Assembly: GCA_910584935.1 (NCBI GenBank) | Contig: CAJUDU010000001.1 | Coordinates: 1 to 64,000 of the forward strand | Length of the DNA: 64,000 nucleotides | Source of the DNA: an uncultured Butyricicoccus sp. | Lineage (GTDB): Bacteria > Bacillota > Clostridia > Oscillospirales > Butyricicoccaceae | Direction of reading: 5' to 3' | In this document: piece after piece, positions 58,404 through 64,000 of the stretch | How positions within the stretch are numbered: position 1 is the first letter of the stretch | How the letters are laid out: each line of letters begins with the position of its first letter | Notes under the pieces: generated by a model | Databases searched by the model: none | What the model was told of the DNA's origin: nothing | What the model saw: only the letters and a program-made list of their open reading frames with translations | Position numbers and translations under genes: made by a program

Positions 58404-58488
58404 TTGCAGCCCCCCTTTCTAAAAGGGAATTTGCGTTAGAAAAAGAGACAGCTAACCGCCGTTACAGATAACAGCACCCAATTTTTTA

Positions 58489-58515
58489 CCCTTCAAAACT
58501 TTGGAGGGCTTTTTT
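58489..58515 (+). terminator. terminator of the antisense RNA / 5' hairpin of the peptide mRNA
   Basis: A 9-bp stem with one T-G pair (58489-58497 with 58500-58508) and a 2-base loop is followed by CTTTTTT on the plus strand. Read on the minus strand it is the first structure of the peptide mRNA. Confidence 0.75.
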
Positions 58516-58544
58516 ATTGTACCATAACCGACAAAATCCGTCAA
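58516..58544 (-). promoter_or_regulatory. promoter of the 24-residue peptide gene
   Basis: On the minus strand TTGACG (58539-58544), a 17-base spacer and TACAAT (58516-58521) preceded by TGG (extended -10). The mRNA would begin near 58509, about 105 bases before the ATG. Confidence 0.75.
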
Positions 58545-58588
58545 TCATTGATCGAATCTATTATTTTTAAGAATAATAGAAATACCAC

Positions 58589-58617
58589 TTGACAAAACAA
58601 GCATATATTTCTATACT
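58589..58617 (+). promoter_or_regulatory. promoter of a predicted small RNA
   Basis: TTGACA (58589-58594), a 17-base spacer and TATACT (58612-58617). Confidence 0.75.
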
Positions 58618-58623
58618 TATAAT

Positions 58624-58721
58624 GACATTTTTTTAATTTAATCATAGTTGTAGCTCATTTTTGAATATATCAAAAAGGGTGGCTGATTCATTCTTCATTG
58701 AATGGTCAGCCATTTTTTTTT
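58624..58721 (+). ncRNA. predicted small RNA of about 98 nt
   Basis: A near-consensus promoter (58589-58617) and a strong terminator (TGGCTGA 58680-58686 with TCAGCCA 58706-58712, inner CATTC/GAATG, then nine T) bound a short transcript. The body is A/T-rich and contains no open frame with a ribosome site. No gene on the plus strand follows within 2 kb, so it is not a leader. I do not recognise it as 6S, SRP, RNase P or tmRNA. Confidence 0.6.
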
Positions 58722-58722
58722 A

Positions 58723-58763
58723 ATGCCTTGCCTTTCTGGTGATCTGCCAAAAAGACAAGGCAT
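58723..58763. terminator. hairpin downstream of pepF
   Basis: ATGCCTTGCCTTT (58723-58735) pairs with AAAGACAAGGCAT (58751-58763) with one mismatch. It lies 9 bases after the pepF stop; the T-rich side is on the plus strand. Confidence 0.5.
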
Positions 58764-58771
58764 TTCTTATT

Positions 58772-60571
58772 TTAACTGCAAAGCTGTTCCAATTCACTGA
58801 CCAACTGGTCAAATAATTTTAACGCGTCCGCTACCGGTTCGGGCGATGCCATATCAACACCTGCCCCTTTCAGCAATTCTACTGGTTTCGCAGAACATCC
58901 ACCAGACAAAAATTCCATATAATCTTTGACCGCAGATTCACCTTCCCGTAAAATGCGCTGGCTTAACGCGATAGCTGCCGCATATCCAGTCGCATACTGA
59001 TAAACATAAAAATCATAATAAAAATGCGGAATACGTGCCCATTCCAACGCAATTTCTTCATCCAGCACAATTTCTTCACCATAATAATCACGGTTCAGCG
59101 CGGCATATTTTTCACATAATGCCTGTGCTGTTAATGCTTCACCTTGCCGCACTTGTTCACTGCACCATAATTCAAACTCGGCAAACATGGTTTGCCGGTA
59201 TAATGTGCCCCGAAACTGTTCCAGAAAATAGTTAATCAGATATGCCCGGCGGCGCTTGTCCTCTGTTTTATTTAAAAGATGCTGCATTAACAGCGATTCA
59301 TTGCAGGTTGATGCAACTTCCGCAACAAAAATCACATAATTTGCATAGGTTATTGACTGTTTTTTGTTGGAAAGATAAGAATGCAGCGCATGGCCCATTT
59401 CATGTGCTAAAGTAAACACATCGCCAATTTTATCGGTATAATTTAACAGCACATAGGGATGCACGCCATATGCGCCCGCAGAATATGCACCAGACCGTTT
59501 GCCTTGGTTTTCATAAACATCAATCCAGCGGTTTTCAAACCCTTCCTGCAGCATTTGCAAATAATCCTGTCCAAGCGGTGCAAGCGCCTGTAAAACCAGT
59601 TCTTTTGCCTCATCGTATGGGATATGAATATCCTGATCGGCAATAATCGGCGTATATAAATCATAAAAATGCAGCGCATCCAGCCCAAGCAATTTTTTGC
59701 GCAGCCCTACATAACGATGCATTGCGGGCAGGTTTGCACGCACCGTTTGAATCAAATTATGGTAAATCTCAACCGGTACCTCATTGCCGTCCAAAGCTGC
59801 GTGCAATGTGGACGGATATTTGCGTGCATTTGCGAAAAATTGAAGCTGTTTCATTTGAGCTGTCAGTACAGATGCTGAGGTATTCCGGAACTGTCCATAT
59901 ACGCTGTAAAGTGACTGAAATGCCGATTTGCGTAATTCCCTATCGGGTGACTGCAACAATGGCACATAAGAACCATGCGTCACTGGATGCAGATTGCCTT
60001 CGGCGTCTTTGGCTTCTGGAAAAGCCATATCCGCATCATTAAGCATGGAAAATATATCATCTGGCGCTTGTCCGAGCTGTCCAGCCGCTGCCAGCAACGC
60101 TTCACCTTCTTCTGAAAGGGTATGTTCTTTTTGCCGGCGCACGCGGGTTAATACCAGTTTATAATGTGCAAGCCCCGGTTCATCTATATAAAATTGGGTC
60201 AGTACATTGTCTGGAATCGCAAGAATTTCCGGCGTTTCAAAGGCAGACGCCTGCCCAATTTCTATGGCAAGATTGGTAAATTGTGCGCTCATTTGCTGAT
60301 ATATCGCATTGCGCGTATCTTCATCAGATTTACGCCGCGCATAATTGCCAAGTTTATCAAGCGCAAGCGATAATTCATCGCCAAAACGCAAAAAAGATAA
60401 CAAAGTTTTTGCATCTTTGCCTAATTTGCCTTGATACGTGCGCAAAATATCCACTTGACCAGAAATGCGCTGCAATTCTTCGCGCCATGTTGCGTCTGTC
60501 GGAAAAATATCGGATAAATTCCAAGTAAACTGTGGCAAAGCATCGGCACGTGTTGGAAGCTGTTTGCTCAT
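58772..60571 (-). CDS. pepF: oligoendopeptidase F (M3 family)
   Basis: This 599-residue metallopeptidase has the zinc motif HEMGH in TLAHEMGHALHSYL near residue 385 and the downstream Glu. The first third is the helical M3 N-terminal domain, which begins after LPTRADALPQFTWNLSDIFPTDATW, the family opening. It cleaves peptides of about 7-17 residues in the cytoplasm. ATG 60571 has GGAGGG 11 bases upstream; the longer frame reads through the promoter and is rejected. Monocistronic. Confidence 0.93.
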   Translation of the reverse strand: MSKQLPTRADALPQFTWNLSDIFPTDATWREELQRISGQVDILRTYQGKLGKDAKTLLSFLRFGDELSLALDKLGNYARRKSDEDTRNAIYQQMSAQFTNLAIEIGQASAFETPEILAIPDNVLTQFYIDEPGLAHYKLVLTRVRRQKEHTLSEEGEALLAAAGQLGQAPDDIFSMLNDADMAFPEAKDAEGNLHPVTHGSYVPLLQSPDRELRKSAFQSLYSVYGQFRNTSASVLTAQMKQLQFFANARKYPSTLHAALDGNEVPVEIYHNLIQTVRANLPAMHRYVGLRKKLLGLDALHFYDLYTPIIADQDIHIPYDEAKELVLQALAPLGQDYLQMLQEGFENRWIDVYENQGKRSGAYSAGAYGVHPYVLLNYTDKIGDVFTLAHEMGHALHSYLSNKKQSITYANYVIFVAEVASTCNESLLMQHLLNKTEDKRRRAYLINYFLEQFRGTLYRQTMFAEFELWCSEQVRQGEALTAQALCEKYAALNRDYYGEEIVLDEEIALEWARIPHFYYDFYVYQYATGYAAAIALSQRILREGESAVKDYMEFLSGGCSAKPVELLKGAGVDMASPEPVADALKLFDQLVSELEQLCS

Positions 60572-60621
60572 AAAATCAAAATCCCTCCAATTTGGATGAC
60601 AAAAAAATATCGTATAGATAA

Positions 60622-60650
60622 AGTATACCCAGTTCCGGGCAAAAAAACAA
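60622..60650 (-). promoter_or_regulatory. promoter of pepF
   Basis: On the minus strand TTGTTT (60645-60650), a 17-base spacer and TATACT (60622-60627). Confidence 0.6.
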
Positions 60651-60716
60651 GGGCAGAAATCCGCATAATGAACAAAGCTTTTTGCCATGCTGTAAAAGAA
60701 AGGGGATGAAAAACCA

Positions 60717-61397
60717 ATGTTCAAACATGAAACAAAATTACTGCGTGAAGTCAAGGTCGAACGCACCAATCCAGTTTACGCGTCACTGCTGCAAGAACAG
60801 CTTGGCGGCGGCAATGGCGAACTGAAAGCTGCCATGCAATATATGGCACAATCCTTCCGGATTGAAAACCGGGAAATTAAGGATATGTTTATGGATATTG
60901 CGGCGGAAGAACTTAGCCATATGGAAATGGTCGCACAGACGATTAACCTGCTCAATGGCGGTGAACTTGACGCGATGCACAGTCCTGGGCAGATTGAAAC
61001 CCATACACTGCTTGGTCTGTCACCTGGTCTGATGAACGCATCCGGCTATTCGTGGACGGCAGATTATGTCACTGTCACAGGTGATTTATGTGCCGATTTG
61101 CTGTCTAACATTGCATCGGAACAGCGTGCAAAGGTTGTATATGAATACCTTTACCGCCAAATTGAGGATAAACACGTCCGGGAAACCATTGACTTCCTAT
61201 TAAACCGGGAAGAAGCCCATAATGCCTTATTCAGGGAGGCATTTAACAAAGTACGTGAAACCGGTTCCAATGTAGATTTTGGCGTTACTGGTGACAGCAG
61301 GATTTACTTTGACTTGAACGACACCAGCGGAAAAACAGAAAAACCTGGTGTAATTCCCACAAAGCCGATTGAATTCAACCCAGTGAATTATTCTTAA
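60717..61397 (+). CDS. manganese catalase family protein (CotJC-like)
   Basis: This 226-residue ferritin-like four-helix protein has ligand motifs EELSHMEMV near 63-71 and a second E..H pair in NREEAHNALFREAF near 160-170. Together with the N-terminal Glu residues (REVKVE, ELKAAMQYM) these give the dimanganese site. The C-terminus (KPGVIPTKPIEFNPVNYS) is typical of spore coat CotJC. It decomposes hydrogen peroxide and may be a spore coat or stress protein; no cotJA/cotJB genes are adjacent. AAAGGGGA precedes ATG 60717. It converges on gyrA across a shared terminator. Confidence 0.85.
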   Translation: MFKHETKLLREVKVERTNPVYASLLQEQLGGGNGELKAAMQYMAQSFRIENREIKDMFMDIAAEELSHMEMVAQTINLLNGGELDAMHSPGQIETHTLLGLSPGLMNASGYSWTADYVTVTGDLCADLLSNIASEQRAKVVYEYLYRQIEDKHVRETIDFLLNREEAHNALFREAFNKVRETGSNVDFGVTGDSRIYFDLNDTSGKTEKPGVIPTKPIEFNPVNYS

Positions 61398-61417
61398 ATC
61401 AAGCGATAAATAGAATT

Positions 61418-61458
61418 TTGCCGCCCCAGCATTATCATACGGGGGCGGCAATTTTTTT
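61418..61458. terminator. bidirectional terminator (Mn catalase / gyrA)
   Basis: TTGCCGCCCC (61418-61427) pairs with GGGGCGGCAA (61442-61451), followed by seven T that reach the gyrA stop region. Confidence 0.85.
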
Positions 61459-64000
61459 ATGCTTCGTTTCCAGTTTCTTCACTGGATTTTATATCCTCGG
61501 TTTCTTCTTCATGGTCAGTGCGTACAATGGAAATCACTTTCACATCTTCGGCAATACGCATGACAATAACCCCTTGGCTGCCGCGTCCGCATTCGCGGAT
61601 TTGGCCAACTGGCGTACGGATAATTACGCCGTCATCTGTGATAATCATAATATCATTATCCAGGTCTACAACAGCAATACCAGCAACGAGTCCGGTTTTT
61701 TCGGTCAAATTATGCAGCATAATGCCACCACCGCCGCGATGATGCACAGTAAATTCTTCAACCGGTGTGCATTTGCCATAACCATTTTCTGTGATAGAAA
61801 GCACCCTTGCGCCAGCGCGTGCCCGCGCCGCGCCAATGACATAATCACCTTCGGCAAGGCGAATGCCGCGCACGCCTCTTGCGTCACGTCCCATGGAACG
61901 GACCTCCACTTCATCAAAGGTAATGGCTTTGCCTTCATGGGTGGCAATCAAGATGTTTTCGTTGCCATCGGTCAGGCGGACATCGACAACAACATCACCT
62001 TCATTTAAGCTAAGCGCACGCAAACCACCTTTACGGATATTTTGCAAATCACTAAGCACGATGCGTTTAACAATGCCCATTTTCGTGACAAATACCATGT
62101 ATTTGTCCTCAGAAAATTCACGAATCGGGAACATAGCGGTTACTTTTTCTTCTGGGTTAAGCTCCAGCAGATTAACAATATTGGTACCCTTTGCGGCGCG
62201 TCCGGCTTCGGGCACCTGATAGCCTTTCAGCTTATAAACTTTACCCTGTGTGGTAAAGAATAGTAAGGTATCATGCGTAGAAGCGGTAAACAGACCGCGT
62301 GTAAAATCTTCCTCACGGGTAGACATGGCATTGACACCGCGCCCACCACGGTTTTGTGCCCGATAAGCAGAAGTTGGGATACGTTTGATATAGTTGAAAT
62401 GGGTTAATGTGTAAGTGCTATCCTGTTCTTCAATTAAATCCTCAATGTCGATTTCATCCGCGACATTTGCAATTTCGGTACGCCGTTCGTCGCTGTAAGC
62501 GTGCTTTATCTCTAAAAGCTCTTTTTTCACAACATCCAGCATATTTTTATCGCTAGAGAGGATTTCCATAAACCCGGCAATTTTGCCTTCCAGTTCCTGA
62601 TATTCATCATCAATTTTTTGCTGTTCCAAACCGGATAACCGTCCCAAACGCATATCGACAATGGCTTGTGCCTGTGGTTCATCGAGATGGAATTCAAAAT
62701 GTTCCTCGCCATCGACAATACCTAACAGTGCAATCTGATCAACCCAAAACGGTTCTTTGCAAAGGTTCATTTTTGCTTCGGCTTCGTTCTTTGACTGACG
62801 AATAATGGCAATAATCCGGTCAATATTATCCTGGTCAGTTGCGACTTTTAAGCCTTCTAAAATGTGTGCGCGCGCCTGTGCTTTTTCCAGGTCAAAACGT
62901 GTTCTGCGCTCCACAACATTTTTTTGGAAGTCGATATAATAGTCAATAATTTCCCGCAGTGCAAGCACTCTTGGCTGTACTTTATCCGGATTAGATGGAA
63001 TCGGTACCAGTGCCAACATAATCATGGAACAAGTATCTTGAAGCTGGGTATAATTGTAAAGCTGATTAAGCACAACCTGTGCATTGGCATCACGTTTGAT
63101 ATCGATAACGATACGCATCCCCTCGCGGGAAGAATGGTCCATGATATTGGAAATGCCTTCAACGCGCTTATCTTTGACAAGGTTTGCGATTGCCTCAACC
63201 AAACGGGCTTTATTGACCATATAAGGGATTTCAGTGACAACGATTTGGCTTTTTCCGCCGGGCAATTCCTCAATTTCGCAGCGTGCGCGGACTTTAATTT
63301 TACCACGTCCAGTTGCATAAGCCGAACGGATTCCCGAACGCCCCATAATGATGCCGCCGGTTGGGAAATCGGGGCCTTTAATGATGCTGCAAAGCGCATC
63401 GAAATCGGCTTCCGGGTTATCAATGACATAGCACACGCCATCAATAACTTCGCCCAAATTATGTGGTGGGATATTGGTTGCCATACCGACAGCGATGCCA
63501 TTGGAGCCATTGACCAGCAAGCAGGGGAAGCGTGAAGGCAGGACAACAGGTTCTTTGCGTTCCTCATCGAAATTGGGCTGAAAATTAACGGTATTTTTTT
63601 TAATGTCGGCAAGCAGCGCATTAGAAATCTTAGCCATACGCGCTTCGGTATAACGGTAAGCGGCTGGGGGATCGCCATCGACCGAACCAAAGTTGCCATG
63701 CCCATCAATCAAAGGGTAGCGCAATGAAAAAGGCTGTGCCATACGGACAAGGGCGTCATAAACCGAGGCATCGCCATGCGGATGATAACGTCCGAGCACA
63801 TTACCAACGGTTGTTGCAGATTTACGGTAAGGTTTATCACTGGTCAGCCCATCTTCAAACATGGCATAGAGGATACGCCGGTGAACCGGTTTCAGCCCAT
63901 CACGGACATCAGGCAAGGCGCGTCCAGCGATAACGCTCATCGCGTAATCGATATAAGATTTTTTCATTTCCCGGTCAAGGTCGACCGGCAATATTTTCTG
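61457..64000 (-). CDS. gyrA: DNA gyrase subunit A (5' end outside window)
   Basis: At least 847 residues are visible. The frame runs off the window end with QKILPVDLDREMKKSYIDYAMSVI, so only a few N-terminal residues are missing. The catalytic Tyr lies in AAYRYTEAR near residue 115 and the quinolone-resistance region HPHGDASVYDALVRMAQ near 75-90. The GyrA box QNRGGRGV (about residue 550), which ParC lacks, identifies gyrase. The C-terminal beta-pinwheel is complete and ends in an acidic tail. It introduces negative supercoils with GyrB. Confidence 0.96.
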   Translation of the reverse strand, partial: QKILPVDLDREMKKSYIDYAMSVIAGRALPDVRDGLKPVHRRILYAMFEDGLTSDKPYRKSATTVGNVLGRYHPHGDASVYDALVRMAQPFSLRYPLIDGHGNFGSVDGDPPAAYRYTEARMAKISNALLADIKKNTVNFQPNFDEERKEPVVLPSRFPCLLVNGSNGIAVGMATNIPPHNLGEVIDGVCYVIDNPEADFDALCSIIKGPDFPTGGIIMGRSGIRSAYATGRGKIKVRARCEIEELPGGKSQIVVTEIPYMVNKARLVEAIANLVKDKRVEGISNIMDHSSREGMRIVIDIKRDANAQVVLNQLYNYTQLQDTCSMIMLALVPIPSNPDKVQPRVLALREIIDYYIDFQKNVVERRTRFDLEKAQARAHILEGLKVATDQDNIDRIIAIIRQSKNEAEAKMNLCKEPFWVDQIALLGIVDGEEHFEFHLDEPQAQAIVDMRLGRLSGLEQQKIDDEYQELEGKIAGFMEILSSDKNMLDVVKKELLEIKHAYSDERRTEIANVADEIDIEDLIEEQDSTYTLTHFNYIKRIPTSAYRAQNRGGRGVNAMSTREEDFTRGLFTASTHDTLLFFTTQGKVYKLKGYQVPEAGRAAKGTNIVNLLELNPEEKVTAMFPIREFSEDKYMVFVTKMGIVKRIVLSDLQNIRKGGLRALSLNEGDVVVDVRLTDGNENILIATHEGKAITFDEVEVRSMGRDARGVRGIRLAEGDYVIGAARARAGARVLSITENGYGKCTPVEEFTVHHRGGGGIMLHNLTEKTGLVAGIAVVDLDNDIMIITDDGVIIRTPVGQIRECGRGSQGVIVMRIAEDVKVISIVRTDHEEETEDIKSSEETGNEA

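Larger units (their letters stand above)
58255..58479. repeat. 30-bp imperfect inverted repeat flanking the peptide gene
   Basis: The arms 58255-58284 and 58447-58479 are inverted copies: GGGTGCTGTT is exact, followed by TAACG, GGT and AGCTG matches with small internal loops. In the peptide mRNA the 5' leader would pair with the 3' end over about 25 base pairs. Confidence 0.75.
58249..58515 (+). ncRNA. predicted antisense RNA (type I antitoxin candidate)
   Basis: A strong promoter (58213-58242) and an intrinsic terminator (stem 58489-58508, six T at 58510-58515) define a transcript of about 265 nt. It is complementary to the whole predicted peptide mRNA. It contains both arms of the inverted repeat (58255-58284, 58447-58479) and the hairpin 58302-58332, where a shorter form might end. 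No open frame in it has a ribosome site. The RNA is inferred from DNA signals only. Confidence 0.55.

Noticed and set aside
58351..58422. plus-strand 23-codon peptide inside the antisense RNA
   Set aside because: It starts at ATG 58351 without a ribosome site, unlike the opposite-strand peptide.
1..64000. tRNA, rRNA, prophage or insertion sequence
   Set aside because: No tRNA-like T-loop context, rRNA blocks, transposase or integrase motifs were seen on either strand.

Overview
The window is chromosomal DNA from an endospore-forming, anaerobic, Gram-positive-type bacterium of class Clostridia. The best guess is an Oscillospiraceae/Butyricicoccaceae-like lineage, which is an inference from gene content and not a measured placement. 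The markers are SpoIIE, a CotJC-type manganese catalase, RNase J, Mini-III RNase, an rnfCDGEAB operon and a FeoB-associated Cys-rich peptide. GAPDH, archaeal-type phosphoglycerate mutase and pyruvate kinase give three glycolytic steps. I see no rRNA, tRNA, CRISPR array, insertion sequence or prophage. Genes lie on both strands in short operons. Most convergent pairs share one hairpin terminator, and many promoters have an extended -10 (TGnTATAAT-like).

Left part (1-8.7 kb): the 3' tip of an unknown gene, an IolO-like epimerase and inositol dehydrogenase IolG, two sugar-binding lipoproteins without their ABC partners, Mini-III RNase, a 40-residue Asn/Gln-rich peptide, and a cell-wall pair in which an FHA domain is fused to a RodA/FtsW (SEDS) polymerase and followed by a class B PBP. 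8.7-20.8 kb: a coiled-coil protein, a G5/M23 peptidase, a zinc-dependent phospholipase C-like protein, a DUF1836 regulator divergent from hemolysin III across a palindromic operator-like site, a zinc-ribbon membrane protein, an ABC exporter, two G3E/CobW-type GTPases (one with a His-rich metal arm), GluQ-RS, a hairpin-rich gap and a 3D-domain protein.

21-40 kb: RNase J, GAPDH, a histidine-kinase-like ATPase, the complete Rnf operon (ferredoxin:NAD oxidoreductase and ion pump) followed by a Na+-symporter, apgM, DedA, a small membrane protein, SpoIIE, a DtxR/MntR-like regulator, DNA polymerase IV and a TSUP transporter. 40-58 kb: a zinc-ribbon coiled-coil protein, a FeoB-associated Cys-rich peptide overlapping an SDR gene, RNase HI and BirA (with an attenuator-like leader), a nucleotidyltransferase, pyruvate kinase, an LCP protein, RNase R with a frameshifted patatin gene behind it, an SLH-L,D-transpeptidase with a 39-bp tandem repeat, a GH3 glycosidase, and upp/tsaB/tsaE.

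The most interesting stretch is 58.2-58.73 kb. A 24-residue hydrophobic peptide with a strong but hairpin-masked Shine-Dalgarno site is flanked by two strong promoters facing each other. A 30-bp inverted repeat would pair the 5' and 3' ends of its mRNA. This is the layout of a type I toxin-antitoxin locus. A separate promoter-terminator unit of about 98 nt, probably a small RNA, lies next to it. The right end holds oligoendopeptidase F, the manganese catalase and most of gyrA.
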